Part shown: piece by piece, positions 36,117 to 45,012 of the stretch | Layout: each line of letters begins with the position of its first letter | Position numbering within the stretch: the first letter of the stretch is position 1 | Source: Ancylobacter sp. SL191 | Lineage (GTDB): Bacteria; Pseudomonadota; Alphaproteobacteria; Rhizobiales; Xanthobacteraceae | Length of the DNA stretch: 64,000 bases | Assembly: GCF_026625645.1 (NCBI RefSeq) | Contig: NZ_CP113056.1 | Coordinates: 2,517,001-2,581,000 of the forward strand | Direction of reading: 5' to 3' | Program-made: the position numbers and the translations under genes | The notes under the pieces: generated by a model | Told to the model about the DNA's origin: nothing | Databases searched by the model: none | Seen by the model: only the letters and a program-made list of their open reading frames with translations

Positions 36117-37520
36117 TCACACCGGTATCCGCACTGTCGCGCGAAGGCCGCCGAGCGGGCTCTCCCCGAGGCTGACGTCGCCGCCATGCGAGCGGGCGGC
36201 GTCGCGGGCGATGGTGAGGCCGAGGCCGGAGCCGCCGGCGTCCTGGTTGCGGGCGTCGTCGAGGCGCACGAAGGGGCGGAAGACCTCCTCCCGCTTGTCC
36301 GGCGCGATGCCCGGCCCGTTATCATCGACATAAACGGTCAGCCAGCGGTCGTCACGCATGCCGGTGATCGCGACCCGTGTGCCATGGCGCCAGGCATTGG
36401 CCGCGAGATTGGCGAGGCAGCGGCGGAACGCGTCGGCGCGGATCATCACCATCGGATCGCCGGTGAAGCTGGCGGTCACGTTCGCGCCGTGGCGCTCGGC
36501 ATTGTAGCGGGTGTCCTCGATGATGCGGGCGATGTCCGCCACCAGCGGCGTCTCGCCGGTGTCGTCGCGGGCGAAGGCGAGGTAGGCTTCCAGCATGTTC
36601 TGGAGCTCCTCGACATCCTTGCGCATGCCCTCTGTGTCCGGGCTGTCGCCCAGCAGCGCCAGCTCCAGCTTGAAGCGGGTGAGGATGGTGCGCATGTCGT
36701 GGCTGACGCCCGCCAGCATGGTGGTGCGCTGCTCGATCTGCCGCTCGATGCGCCGGCGCATTTCGAGGAAGGCCAGCGCCGCCCCGCGCACCTCGCGCGC
36801 GCCGCGCGGGCGGAAGCCGGAAACGTCGCGCCCCTTGCCGAAGGCGATTGCGGCATCGGCCAGCTTTTCGATCGGTTTGATCTGATTGCGCAGGAACAGG
36901 ATGGCGACCGCCAGCAGCACCAGCGAGGTGCCGACCATCCAGACCAGGAAGATGTGCGAGTTCGACAGATAGGCCTGGGTGCGGCGGGCGAAGACGCGCA
37001 GCACCGTGCCGTCGAGCTGCACCCGCACCTCGATGAGGTTCGAGTTACCCACCGTATCGGTCCAGAACGGCCGGCGCAGCCTTTTGCCCAATTCCCCCGT
37101 GAAGTTGGAATCGAGGATGGAGAAGAACGGCTTCGGACCTGGCGGGGGTAGGCGCTCGCCGGGCAGGAAGTCCACCGTCAGCCCCATGGCCGACTGGGCG
37201 ATCTGCTTGATGCGCTCCTGATCGGCCACGGTGGGGAAGGTGACGGCGAGGTCGCTGATGGCGGTGATGTCCTGCGAAACGGCGGCCGAGAGGCGGCGCG
37301 TCACCGTGTTGTAGTGCCGCTCCATGAAGACGAAGGCGAGCACCGACTGCAGGATCACCATCGGCGTGACGATGATGATGAGCGAGCGGGCATAGAGCCC
37401 CTTCGGCATGATGCGGTTGAACCACGCGCCGAAGCGGGCATTGTTCTCGCGCATCCGCGCCTGCGTCAGCCGCAGCCGCGCGCGGGCGGCGCCGACCATA
37501 TGGGTGTCGAGCAGGCTCAA
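36117..37520 (-). CDS. EnvZ-type sensor histidine kinase
   Basis: A 467-residue inner-membrane kinase. Helix 1 is at about residues 45-68 (ARSLIIIVTPMVILQSVLAF), a periplasmic sensor loop follows, helix 2 is about 193-213 (IFLVWMVGTSLVLLAVAILF), then HAMP (RNQIKPIEKLADAAIAFGKG), HisKA with the phospho-acceptor His in LAGVSHDMRTILTRFKLELA (about 275-294), and a HATPase domain (N box ANAWRHG, G1 DDNGPGIAP, G2 GSGLGLTIA). The SHDMRT-x-L-T-R-x-K-L-E-L string is EnvZ-like. The start is TTG at 37520, overlapping the response-regulator stop (TTGA); an ATG at 37499 is an alternative. Signal sensed unknown, though osmolarity is the usual guess for this subfamily. Confidence 0.93.
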   Translation of the reverse strand: MSLLDTHMVGAARARLRLTQARMRENNARFGAWFNRIMPKGLYARSLIIIVTPMVILQSVLAFVFMERHYNTVTRRLSAAVSQDITAISDLAVTFPTVADQERIKQIAQSAMGLTVDFLPGERLPPPGPKPFFSILDSNFTGELGKRLRRPFWTDTVGNSNLIEVRVQLDGTVLRVFARRTQAYLSNSHIFLVWMVGTSLVLLAVAILFLRNQIKPIEKLADAAIAFGKGRDVSGFRPRGAREVRGAALAFLEMRRRIERQIEQRTTMLAGVSHDMRTILTRFKLELALLGDSPDTEGMRKDVEELQNMLEAYLAFARDDTGETPLVADIARIIEDTRYNAERHGANVTASFTGDPMVMIRADAFRRCLANLAANAWRHGTRVAITGMRDDRWLTVYVDDNGPGIAPDKREEVFRPFVRLDDARNQDAGGSGLGLTIARDAARSHGGDVSLGESPLGGLRATVRIPV

Positions 37521-38245
37521 GGCGCGACGACCAGCCGGTAGCCGACGCCCCGGACGGTCTGCACATAAGCGGGATTGGCGGGGTCGCGCTCGATCTTGCG
37601 GCGCAGGCGGTTCACCTGCACGTCCACCGCGCGGTCACCGGCGGCGACGCCCGGCGCGACGAGGGCCTGGCGTGGCACGGTCTCGCCCGGCCGCTCGCCG
37701 AGCACGCGCAGCATGTCGCGCTCGCGGTCGGTGAGCCGCACGGGCTCGCCGTCGCGGGTCAGCTCGCCGCGCTCCAGATGGAAGGCGAAGGGCCCGAAGC
37801 GCACGGTCTCGATCACCTGCGCCGGCGGGGTGGTGGAGCGCTTGATGATGTTGCCGATGCGCAGCAGCAGCTCGCGCGGCTCGAAGGGCTTGGCGAGGTA
37901 GTCGTCGGCGCCGATCTCCAGCCCCTGGATGCGGTCGCCGATCTCCGAGCGGGCGGTGAGCATAAGGATCGGCACGCTGGACTCGGTGCGCACATGGCGG
38001 GCGAGGTCGAAGCCGTTCTCGCCGGGCATCATCACGTCGAGGATAAGCAGGTCGAAGGTCAGGCCGCCGAGGCGGGCGCGGGCGTCAGCCGCCGATTCGG
38101 CGGTGGTCACGCGGTAGCCATGCTCGGTGAGAAAACGGGAGAGCAGGTCGCGGATGCGGCGGTCGTCATCGACGATGAGCAGGTGGATGGCGTCGTCGGC
38201 GGGCATCGTCCTTACCGTCGCAGTGCCGGTGGCGGCGTTGAGCAT
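37517..38245 (-). CDS. OmpR-type response regulator
   Basis: A 242-residue response regulator. The receiver domain (about residues 20-132) carries the acidic pair in LLIVDDDRRIRDLL, the phospho-acceptor Asp in FDLLILDVMMPGENGFDLAR, the Thr in PILMLTARSEIGD and the Lys in DDYLAKPFEPREL; the winged-helix domain (about 150-240) ends VNRLRRKIERDPANPAYVQT and VRGVGYRLV. The ATG at 38245 has AAGGA seven bases upstream; an ATG 13 codons in is less likely. It sits 11 bp after the MarR gene and overlaps the kinase gene start, giving the operon marR-RR-HK. Divergence from ilvE makes a shared regulatory region. Confidence 0.95.
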   Translation of the reverse strand: MLNAATGTATVRTMPADDAIHLLIVDDDRRIRDLLSRFLTEHGYRVTTAESAADARARLGGLTFDLLILDVMMPGENGFDLARHVRTESSVPILMLTARSEIGDRIQGLEIGADDYLAKPFEPRELLLRIGNIIKRSTTPPAQVIETVRFGPFAFHLERGELTRDGEPVRLTDRERDMLRVLGERPGETVPRQALVAPGVAAGDRAVDVQVNRLRRKIERDPANPAYVQTVRGVGYRLVVAP

Positions 38246-38256
38246 GGCGCATTCCT

Positions 38257-38874
38257 TCAGCCGACCGGACGCGCGAGGGCGCGCTTGTCCGCCGCCTTCT
38301 CGCCGGAGCCCTTGGTGGCGCGGGCCTCGGCCTGCTGGTCGGCGCGGGCGATCAGCTTCTCGATCGGGCCGCGATCTTCCGGGTCGATCATGGCGACAAG
38401 AAAGCGGCGGGCATTCTCGCGCGTGTCCACGCCGCATTCGGCCAGCGCCCGGCGGATGCGGTGCGACTGGATGGAGACGAATTCCTGCGCCAGCGACTCG
38501 CCCTTGGGCGTGAGGTAGAGCAGGCGCTGGCGCCGGTCCGAGGCGCCAGCCCGGCTGTCGATGAAGCCCTGATCCACCAGCTCGCGCAGCACCCGCCCGA
38601 GGCTCTGCTTGGTGATGCGCAGGATGTCGAGCAGGTCGGTGACGCGCATACCTGGGTGGCGGCTGACAAAATGCAGCACCCGGTGATGCGCCCGGCCGAA
38701 GCCGATGCCCTGCAGAATCTCGTCGGGATCGCTGACGAAGTTCCTGTAGGCAAAGAAGAAAAGCTCGATCAGATCGATCAGCGGCTCGCCCTCGCCGCCG
38801 CCGGCAGGGCGCGCGGGCGTGCTGGGTTCGCCCTTGGCGGAGCGGGACGGCGCCGAGACATTTATGTCAGCCAT
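38257..38874 (-). CDS. MarR family transcriptional regulator
   Basis: A 205-residue winged-helix protein. After a 28-residue flexible N-terminus, the MarR core at about 30-180 shows HHRVLHFVSRHPGMRVTDLL, the recognition helix LRITKQSLGRVLRELVDQGF (about 82-101) and the wing ASDRRQRLLYLTPKGESLAQ (D-R-R at the tip, T-P-K-G). The conserved pairing of this MarR gene with a divergent branched-chain aminotransferase and a downstream OmpR/EnvZ pair is seen in many Hyphomicrobiales. The start is the ATG at 38874, only a short distance from a possible TTGAAC / ATCATA promoter. Ligand unknown. Confidence 0.9.
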   Translation of the reverse strand: MADINVSAPSRSAKGEPSTPARPAGGGEGEPLIDLIELFFFAYRNFVSDPDEILQGIGFGRAHHRVLHFVSRHPGMRVTDLLDILRITKQSLGRVLRELVDQGFIDSRAGASDRRQRLLYLTPKGESLAQEFVSIQSHRIRRALAECGVDTRENARRFLVAMIDPEDRGPIEKLIARADQQAEARATKGSGEKAADKRALARPVG

Positions 38875-39116
38875 GTTGACTTTTTTCGTTATGATCGTTA
38901 CCGAGATGTCCCGTTCAACGAAAGGATCGTTCGGCGTTGCCGGCAACCTGTTCGGAACGGGAGGACGAGCTGCCCTATGGGCGGCGAACGATAACGGGAC
39001 TTCGGCCGCGAGGCAAAAGATTGCGCTTTCGCGACAACGCCGAAGCCTGAACGGCCAAAGGACGAGAGGGGCCGGCGCCGCGAGGGCGCTTTCCGGTTCC
39101 ATTTGGGAGATGCACC

Positions 39117-40007
39117 ATGGCTAGCGAGCCTTTCGACAAACGTAGCGGCTGGATCTGGTACGACGGCGCCTTCGTGCCGTGGCAGGATGCCCAGGTCCAT
39201 GTGCTGACTCACGGGCTGCACTATGGCAGCTGCGTATTCGAAGGCGAGCGGGCCTATGGTGGCGACATCTTCAAGCTGGAAGAGCACACCGCCCGCCTGC
39301 GTGAAAGCGCCCGCATCCTCGATTTCGAGCTGCCCTATAGCGACGCCGAGATCAACGCCGCCTCGCGCGAGCTGCTGACCCGGATGAACCTCAAGGACGC
39401 CTATCTGCGCCCCGTCGCCTGGCGCGGTTCGGACATGATGGGCGTTTCGGCGCAGCACAACCAGATCCACCTCGCCATCGCGGCGTGGGAATGGCCGAGC
39501 TATTTCGACCCGGCGCAGCGCCTCAAGGGCATCCGCATCGACGAGGCGAAATACCGCCGCCCGGACCCGCAGACCGCGCCCTCGACCTCGAAGGCGGCCG
39601 GCCTGTACATGATCTGCACCATCTCCAAGCACGCGGCGGAGCGGAACGGCTATGCCGACGCGCTGATGCTGGACTGGCGCGGCCGTGTCGCCGAATGCAC
39701 CGGCGCCAATGTGTTCTTCGTCAAGGACGGCGTCATCCACACGCCGGAAGCCGACGCATTCCTGAACGGCATCACCCGTCAGACGGTGATCGAGCTCGCC
39801 AAGCGCCGCGGCATCGTGGTGAATGAGCGGGCGATCATGCCGGAGGAACTCGGCAGCTTCGACGAATGCTTCATCACCGGCACCGCCGCCGAGGTGACGC
39901 CGGTTTCCGAGGTCGCCGGCCGCTTCCACTATCAGCCCGGCCCGGTCACGCGCACGCTGATGGACGACTACATGGCCGAAGTGCAGCCCAAGAAAGCGGC
40001 GGCCTGA
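39117..40007 (+). CDS. ilvE: Branched-chain amino-acid aminotransferase
   Basis: A 296-residue fold-type IV PLP enzyme that interconverts leucine, isoleucine and valine with their 2-oxo acids using glutamate. Motifs: HVLTHGLHYGSCVFEGERAY (about residues 27-46, with the conserved Y-G-x-x-x-F-E-G-x-R), PSTSKAAGLYMI with the Schiff-base Lys near 163, and GRVAECTGANVFFVKDGVIH, and NGITRQTVIELAKRRGI, the family signature. The ATG at 39117 follows GGGAGATGCACC. The gene is divergent from the MarR operon; the 240-bp intergenic DNA contains repeated CGTT half-sites that might bind the regulator. Confidence 0.95.
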   Translation: MASEPFDKRSGWIWYDGAFVPWQDAQVHVLTHGLHYGSCVFEGERAYGGDIFKLEEHTARLRESARILDFELPYSDAEINAASRELLTRMNLKDAYLRPVAWRGSDMMGVSAQHNQIHLAIAAWEWPSYFDPAQRLKGIRIDEAKYRRPDPQTAPSTSKAAGLYMICTISKHAAERNGYADALMLDWRGRVAECTGANVFFVKDGVIHTPEADAFLNGITRQTVIELAKRRGIVVNERAIMPEELGSFDECFITGTAAEVTPVSEVAGRFHYQPGPVTRTLMDDYMAEVQPKKAAA

Positions 40008-40042
40008 GTCCATCGGCCGCGCCTCGTCGCCCGACAAGATAA

Positions 40043-40133
40043 CGTCATGCCCGGCCTCGTGCCGGGCATGTTTGTTTCTGGGTTCCTGAGGCCGCCGAAG
40101 TCGTGGATGGCCGGGCCAAGCCCGGCCATGACG
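40043..40133. repeat. Palindromic intergenic repeat, family B, copy 3
   Basis: The unit begins CGTCATGCCCGGCCTCGTGC at 40043 and ends CAAGCCCGGCCATGACG at 40133; each half folds into its own hairpin and the ends are inverted. It matches 4805-4907 and 20352-20444 in order and spacing. It lies in the 302-base gap between the convergent genes ilvE and moaE, where no gene is present. Confidence 0.82.
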
Positions 40134-40164
40134 ACGCGGTGGTGGGGAAGGGCGTGCCTTCGCG

Positions 40165-40279
40165 CGTCATCTCGGCCGGAGCCGCAGGCGGAGAGCCGGG
40201 ATCGTCGGGGGGTTCGGGATCGGGTTGGATGTCACGGCACGCGATCCCGTATACGGCCTCTGGCCGTTCCGGGATGACG
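40165..40279. repeat. Palindromic intergenic repeat, family A, copy 2
   Basis: The ends CGTCATCTCGGCCGG (40165) and CCGTTCCGGGATGACG (ending 40279), with internal GCCGGGATCG and GCGATCCCG, mirror the structure at 4685-4776, but the arms have diverged. It is only 31 bp from the copy of family B, as at 4685-4907, so A and B are adjacent in both places. Confidence 0.7.
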
Positions 40280-40309
40280 CCGGGCGGTGGCGGCCGGAAA
40301 AATCCGCTG

Positions 40310-40783
40310 TCAGCCCCAGCGACCGGCGGCCTCGTCGTCGCTGTCCTTGGCGGCGATCCAGTTGCGGTCTTCCTCGCGCTCTTCCAGTTTCCAGAACGGC
40401 GCGCGGGTCTTCAGCCAGTCCATCAGGAAGGTCGCGGCCTCGAAGGCGGCGGCGCGGTGGCTGGAGGCGGTGACGACCAGCACGATGTTATCGCCGGGCT
40501 CCATGCGGCCATAGCGGTGGATGACGGTGGCGCCGGTGAGTGGCCAGCGCGCGCGGGCCTCCTCGACGAGGCGCTGCATCTCCTCCTCGGCCATGCCGGG
40601 ATAATGCTCCAGCGTCAGCGCGATCAGCGGGGCGCCGCCGGGCGCATCGTCGGCGCGGCACAGGCCGGCGAAGGTGACGACGGCGCCGACATCGCTGCGA
40701 CCGCGCGTCAGCGCCTTCGCCTCAAGCGCGGCGTCGAAATCCTCGGCCTGAATGCGAACGGTGAACAAGGATGCCGTCGCCAT
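40310..40783 (-). CDS. moaE: Molybdopterin synthase catalytic subunit
   Basis: A 157-residue MoaE, the large subunit of molybdopterin synthase, which adds two sulfurs to precursor Z (cPMP) using MoaD thiocarboxylate. The MoaE signatures are ALTLEHYPGMAEEEMQRLVE (about residues 57-76), VIHRYGRMEPGDNIVLVVTA (about 88-107) and FLMDWLKTRAPFWKLEERE near 128-146, which holds the two catalytic lysines (K-x6-K spacing). It follows moaD by 14 bp and ends next to the ilvE-side repeats. It is the last gene of the uvrC-pgsA-moaD-moaE group on the minus strand. Confidence 0.96.
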   Translation of the reverse strand: MATASLFTVRIQAEDFDAALEAKALTRGRSDVGAVVTFAGLCRADDAPGGAPLIALTLEHYPGMAEEEMQRLVEEARARWPLTGATVIHRYGRMEPGDNIVLVVTASSHRAAAFEAATFLMDWLKTRAPFWKLEEREEDRNWIAAKDSDDEAAGRWG

Positions 40784-40797
40784 GCCGCGCTCCTCTA

Positions 40798-41049
40798 TCA
40801 GCCGCCCGTCATGGGCGGGAAGAAGGCGATCTCGCGCGCCCCGGCGAGCGGCGCGTCCGGCTTGGCGTGCTTGCGGTCGAGCGCAGCGCGCACGACCTTC
40901 GGGTTCTCGAAGGCGCGGGCATAGCCCTCGCCGCGCCCGGCGAGAAAGCCGGCCAGCTCGGCGACGGTGCGCACCTCGGCGGGCACCTCGATCTCCTCGG
41001 CCTCACGGCCGATGCGCTCGCGCACCCAGGCGAAATAGAGCACCTTCAC
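40798..41049 (-). CDS. moaD: Molybdopterin synthase sulfur-carrier subunit
   Basis: An 83-residue ubiquitin-fold protein ending in Gly-Gly (IAFFPPMTGG), the C-terminus thiocarboxylated for molybdopterin synthesis. The start VKVLYFAWVRERIGREAEEI is canonical MoaD. The start codon is GTG at 41049, which shares bases with the pgsA stop (GTGA); a second GTG two codons in is less likely. The same DNA opens longer frames with Arg/Pro-rich translations that are not real. moaE follows 14 bp later, so the two synthase subunits are made together from the pgsA transcript. Confidence 0.93.
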   Translation of the reverse strand: MKVLYFAWVRERIGREAEEIEVPAEVRTVAELAGFLAGRGEGYARAFENPKVVRAALDRKHAKPDAPLAGAREIAFFPPMTGG

Positions 41050-41684
41050 GCGGCGTCCTCGATCAGATGGCGGGCGCCGGCGCGGAAATAATCCCAGCCG
41101 GTATAGAGCGTGAGCACGGCCGCGATCCAGAGCAGCATGATGCCGACCAGCGTGATGCCGGGCACCAGCAGGTCCGCCGCCGGGCCAGCGAGCAGCACGC
41201 CGACCGCGACGAGCTGGGCGGTGGTCTTCCACTTGGCGAGCCGCGTCACCGGCACGCTCACGCGCAGCTCGGCAAGGAATTCGCGCAGGCCCGAGACCAG
41301 GATCTCGCGGCACAGGATGACCGCGGCCGCCCAGAGCGACCAGCCGCGAATGGTGCCGTCCGAGGCCAGCATCAGCAGCGAGGTCGAGACCAGCAGCTTG
41401 TCGGCGATCGGGTCGAGCATCCGACCGATGGCGGATTGCTGCGACCAGGCGCGGGCGAGATAGCCGTCGAAGAAATCGGTGATGGCGGCGACGATGTAGA
41501 TCGCCAGCGCGAGCCAGCGCAGCCAGAGGCCGCCGGCGAGAATATCCGCCCAGAACAGGCAGGCGGCGACCACCGGGACAGCGACGCAGCGGCCGTAAGT
41601 GAGCATGTTAGGCAGCGAGAAGGCATGGCCGCGCTTCATGGTCGGCTCCCGTACCGTCTGCTGGCTGCTTGTGACATCGACCAT
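41046..41684 (-). CDS. pgsA: CDP-diacylglycerol--glycerol-3-phosphate 3-phosphatidyltransferase
   Basis: A 212-residue inner-membrane enzyme making phosphatidylglycerol phosphate, the committed step to acidic phospholipids. The CDP-alcohol phosphotransferase motif D-x2-D-G-x2-A-R-x8-G-x3-D-x3-D is read as TDFFDGYLARAWSQQSAIGR (about residues 68-87) then MLDPIADKLL. Four to five helices are visible. Two starts are plausible: the ATG at 41684 and the ATG at 41639 (MKRGHAFSLPNMLTYGR), the second having better-spaced GGGAG. Its stop overlaps the moaD start. uvrC is 163 bp upstream on the same strand, an arrangement conserved in alphaproteobacteria. Confidence 0.94.
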   Translation of the reverse strand: MVDVTSSQQTVREPTMKRGHAFSLPNMLTYGRCVAVPVVAACLFWADILAGGLWLRWLALAIYIVAAITDFFDGYLARAWSQQSAIGRMLDPIADKLLVSTSLLMLASDGTIRGWSLWAAAVILCREILVSGLREFLAELRVSVPVTRLAKWKTTAQLVAVGVLLAGPAADLLVPGITLVGIMLLWIAAVLTLYTGWDYFRAGARHLIEDAA

Positions 41685-41847
41685 GGCGTGCCGGCTCCCT
41701 TGGAACGGACGTAAAGGCGCCCGTCCGCCGCGTCAATCGCATTGGCACGATCAGGCGATAGGGACACTGCCCTGCCGCCACGCCCTCCCGCCGTGCGAAA
41801 ACCCATAGTGCGGTCGGGCTGTGGCCATCGCGTGACCATGGGGCGCC

Positions 41848-43965
41848 TCATGACGGCCGGGCGTGAAAGAAGTCGTAGACGGCGCGCGCGGTGGCCGCAT
41901 TGACCCCCGGCACGCCTTCCAGATCGGCCAGCGAGGCGCGCTCAATGGCTTTCAGCGTGCCGAAATGCCGAAGCAGGGCGCGCTTGCGCGTTGGGCCAAC
42001 GCCGGGAATCTCCTGAAGGCCGGCCTGGGTGATGTCCTTCTTGCGCCGCGCCCGGTGCGAGCCGATGGCGAAGCGATGGGCCTCGTCGCGCAGCCGCTGG
42101 ACGAAATAGAGCACCGGGTCGCGTGGCTCGAGCCGGAACGGTGTCTGGCCCTCGCGGTAGAAAGTCTCGCGGCCGGCGTCGCGATCCGGGCCCTTGGCGA
42201 CGCCGATCAGCGGCACATCGGTGATACCGAGGCCCGCCAGCGTCTCCGACGCCGCCTTGAGCTGGCCGGGGCCGCCGTCGATCAGCACGAGGTCGGGCCA
42301 GGCGCTGGTGGCGGCGGAGGTTTCCTCCTCAGCGCCTTCCCTCTCCGTGTCGAGGGGGAGGGCATCCGGCATCTCCGGCGGGGCATTCCCCTCAGCCGAA
42401 CCGTCTTCCCCGGTGAGCGAGGGAGCCGCCTCCCCCTCGGGGAGAGCGCGCGCCGCGCGCGGCGCTTCCTTCATCAGGCGGGAGAAACGCCGGGTCAGCA
42501 CCTCGCGCATCATGCCGTAATCGTCGCCCGGCGTGAGGTTCTCCGAACGGATGTTGAATTTGCGGTACTGGCTCTTGGCGAAGCCCTCGGGCCCGGCGAC
42601 GATCATGCCGCCGACGGCGTTCGAGCCCATGATGTGGCTGTTGTCGTAGACCTCGATGCGCTTCGGCACGTCCGGCAGCGCGAAGGTGCGGCGCAGCTCG
42701 TCGAGCAGGCGGGCTTGGCTGGCGCTCTCGGCGAGCTTGCGGCCGAGCGCCTCGCGCGCATTCTGCAGGGCGTGCTCGACCAGCTCGCGCTTCTCGCCGC
42801 GCTTGGGACTGGCGATCTCGACGCGGTAGCCGCTGCGGGCGGACAGCGCCTCCTCCAGCAACTCCCGCTCGGCGATGTCGTCGCTGAGCAGGATGAGGCG
42901 CGGGCAGGGCTTGTCCTCGTAGAACTGCGCGAGAAAGGCGCCGAGCACCTCGCCGGGGTCCAGGCTGCGGTCGGCGCGCGGGTAGAGCGCGTGGTTGCCC
43001 CAGTTCTGCCCGGTGCGGAAGAAGAACACCTGCACGCAGGTCGCCCCGCCTTCCTGATGGATGGCGAACACATCCGCCTCCTCCACCGAGCGCGGGTTGA
43101 TGCCCTGCGTGCCCTGCACGGCGGAGAGCGCGGCGAGGCGGTCGCGCAGCGCGGCGGCGCGCTCGAATTCCAGCTCCTCGGCGGCGTGCTCCATCTCGCG
43201 GGCGAGCTGCTCCTTCACCGCCCGGCTCTTGCCGGACAGGAAGTCGCGCGCCTCGGTGACGTACTCGGCATAGTCGGTGTGGTTCACCTCGCCCGTGCAG
43301 GGGCCGGCGCAGCGCTTGATCTGGAACAGCAGGCAGGGCCGGGTGCGCGCCTCATAGAAGCTGTCCGAGCAGGAGCGGACGAGGAACGCCTTCTGCAGCG
43401 CATTGATGGTGCGGTTCACCGCCCAGACCGAGGCGAAGGGCCCGTAATAATCGCCCGGCCGGTTGCGCGCGCCGCGATGCTTGGTGATCTGCGGCGCGGC
43501 GTGGTCCTTGGTGATGAGGATGTAGGGAAACGACTTGTCGTCGCGCAGCAGCACGTTGAAGCGCGGCCGCAGCTGCTTGATGAGGTTGGCTTCCAGCAGC
43601 AGCGCCTCGGTCTCGGTGCCGGTGGAGACGAACTCCATCTCCACCGTCGCCGCCACCATGCGCATGATGCGCGCGGTCAGCCCCGTCGGGCGGGTATAGG
43701 CGACGATGCGCTTCTTGATGCTCTTGGCCTTGCCGACATAAAGCACCGCGCCTTCCGCGCCGATCATGCGGTAGACGCCCGGCCCGTTCGGCGCGTGCTT
43801 GATGGCGCGCTGGATGGCGGCGCGGCCGGTGGCCACCGAGCCGGGCGCGGGCTCGGCCTCCTCGCCTTCCGGGGCGACGAGAAGAAGATCGTCCTCGCTT
43901 TCCGCACCGAGATCGTCGGCGGCATCGTCGAGGTCGGGCAGATCCTGAAGCGGGCGGCTACTCAT
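41848..43965 (-). CDS. uvrC: Excinuclease ABC subunit C
   Basis: A 705-residue UvrC, the dual nuclease of nucleotide-excision repair. In order: an acidic N-terminal extension (about 50 residues); GIY-YIG ([20 protein letters not shown], about 63-82); UVR domain near 250; the RNase H-like C-terminal nuclease starting [20 protein letters not shown], with [15 protein letters not shown]; and two helix-hairpin-helix motifs ([38 protein letters not shown]). Between the two nuclease motifs sits an acidic, low-complexity linker of about 60 residues encoded by DNA with repeat-like palindromes (42351-42439). The start is the ATG at 43965; the upstream frame is not UvrC-like. Divergent from the FkbM gene. 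Confidence 0.95.
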   Translation of the reverse strand: MSSRPLQDLPDLDDAADDLGAESEDDLLLVAPEGEEAEPAPGSVATGRAAIQRAIKHAPNGPGVYRMIGAEGAVLYVGKAKSIKKRIVAYTRPTGLTARIMRMVAATVEMEFVSTGTETEALLLEANLIKQLRPRFNVLLRDDKSFPYILITKDHAAPQITKHRGARNRPGDYYGPFASVWAVNRTINALQKAFLVRSCSDSFYEARTRPCLLFQIKRCAGPCTGEVNHTDYAEYVTEARDFLSGKSRAVKEQLAREMEHAAEELEFERAAALRDRLAALSAVQGTQGINPRSVEEADVFAIHQEGGATCVQVFFFRTGQNWGNHALYPRADRSLDPGEVLGAFLAQFYEDKPCPRLILLSDDIAERELLEEALSARSGYRVEIASPKRGEKRELVEHALQNAREALGRKLAESASQARLLDELRRTFALPDVPKRIEVYDNSHIMGSNAVGGMIVAGPEGFAKSQYRKFNIRSENLTPGDDYGMMREVLTRRFSRLMKEAPRAARALPEGEAAPSLTGEDGSAEGNAPPEMPDALPLDTEREGAEEETSAATSAWPDLVLIDGGPGQLKAASETLAGLGITDVPLIGVAKGPDRDAGRETFYREGQTPFRLEPRDPVLYFVQRLRDEAHRFAIGSHRARRKKDITQAGLQEIPGVGPTRKRALLRHFGTLKAIERASLADLEGVPGVNAATARAVYDFFHARPS
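42351..42439. repeat. Palindrome-bearing insert inside uvrC linker
   Basis: CGAGGGGGAGG (42351-42361) and CCTCCCCCTCG (42429-42439) are perfect 11-base inverted repeats, 67 bp apart, inside the reading frame of uvrC. They encode part of the disordered acidic linker before the second nuclease motif. The GC/CCTC-rich composition resembles noncoding repeats of these genomes more than neighbouring coding DNA. Confidence 0.55.
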
Positions 43966-44092
43966 GACGCCTAGATACGAATTCCCGGCCGGCTCGAACA
44001 GGGGCAGGGCGCCGGTGCGGAGCTTCTTACCTTGGCGGCAGCGCCATGGTACTCCTTGGCGAAAATTCGGGAGGAGCGCCGGAGGCGCCATT

Positions 44093-44920
44093 TTGCTGAC
44101 AGGTCTGAGAACGGCAGCGGAGACGCGGCTGCCCGGTGTCTTCGCGTTTCTGAGCCGTCTGGCGGATCAGCGCGCCGCGCGTAATCCGGCGAGCGAGCTG
44201 CAATTCCTGCCGCTGCTGGTGCGGCCGGGGGAGCTGGCGTGCGACATCGGCGCCAATCGCGGTGTGTTTACCTACTGGCTGCTGCGGCTCGGCGCGCGCG
44301 TCGCCACCTTCGAGCCCAATCCATACATGGGGCGCATCCTGCGCCGGCGTTTCCCCGACGCGCTGGCCGATGGCCGGCTCGACTTGTTCGACGGGGCGGT
44401 GAGCGATTCGAGCGGGCTGGTCGATCTGCATATCCCGCGCGGCTACTCACCGCTCGCCACCATTGACGGTCATGCGGTGGGCGAGGGCGTGGCGGTCGAC
44501 GAGGTGACGGTGCGCTGCTTCCGCCTCAGCGACTGCCTCGATGAGGCGATCGCCTTCATAAAGATCGACGTGGAAGGCCATGAGCAGCGGGTCTTTGACG
44601 GCGCGCGCGACCTCATCGCCTCCTTCCGTCCGAGCCTGTTGATCGAGGCGGAGGAGCGCCACCGGCCGGGCGCGGTCGCCAGCCTGCGGGCGAGCCTGGA
44701 GCCGCTCGGCTATAAGGGCTTCTTCGCCCGTGCCGACGGTCTGCACCCGATCGAGACTTTCGATGCCGCGCGCGACCAGAGCCTCGCCAGCCTCAACGAG
44801 GCCGGCACGGCGGCCCGCGCACCCTTCACCTACATCAACAACTTCCTCTTCATCGCCCGGCCCGATGTGAATGCGCGGCTCGCCGGCTGGCGGCCGGGCG
44901 TGGCGCTGCCGCAGGCCTGA
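44093..44920 (+). CDS. FkbM family methyltransferase
   Basis: A 275-residue SAM-dependent methyltransferase. Motif I is [20 protein letters not shown] (about residues 47-66; D-x-G-A-N-x-G), followed by [18 protein letters not shown] and the FkbM-specific [20 protein letters not shown] (about 153-172). FkbM enzymes O-methylate sugars or polyketides; the substrate here is unknown. No ATG is well placed: I use TTG at 44093, which has GGAGG seven bases upstream; the frame from the ATG at 43964 would overlap the uvrC start and adds a basic segment. Divergent from uvrC and followed by the EamA transporter gene. Confidence 0.8.
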   Translation: MLTGLRTAAETRLPGVFAFLSRLADQRAARNPASELQFLPLLVRPGELACDIGANRGVFTYWLLRLGARVATFEPNPYMGRILRRRFPDALADGRLDLFDGAVSDSSGLVDLHIPRGYSPLATIDGHAVGEGVAVDEVTVRCFRLSDCLDEAIAFIKIDVEGHEQRVFDGARDLIASFRPSLLIEAEERHRPGAVASLRASLEPLGYKGFFARADGLHPIETFDAARDQSLASLNEAGTAARAPFTYINNFLFIARPDVNARLAGWRPGVALPQA

Positions 44921-45012
44921 CGTTACGGCACAAGCGAGCTTTGCGCGCGGCGGTTGCCACCTGCGCGCAGCGCGATGCTGCGTCGCGCCGGCAATGGGTT
45001 TATGCAGGGACA

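Noticed and set aside
41735..41752. A second TTGGCACG sequence near uvrC/pgsA
   Set aside because: The -24 half matches sigma-54 but the -12 position lacks the required GC at the right spacing, and no plus-strand gene follows.
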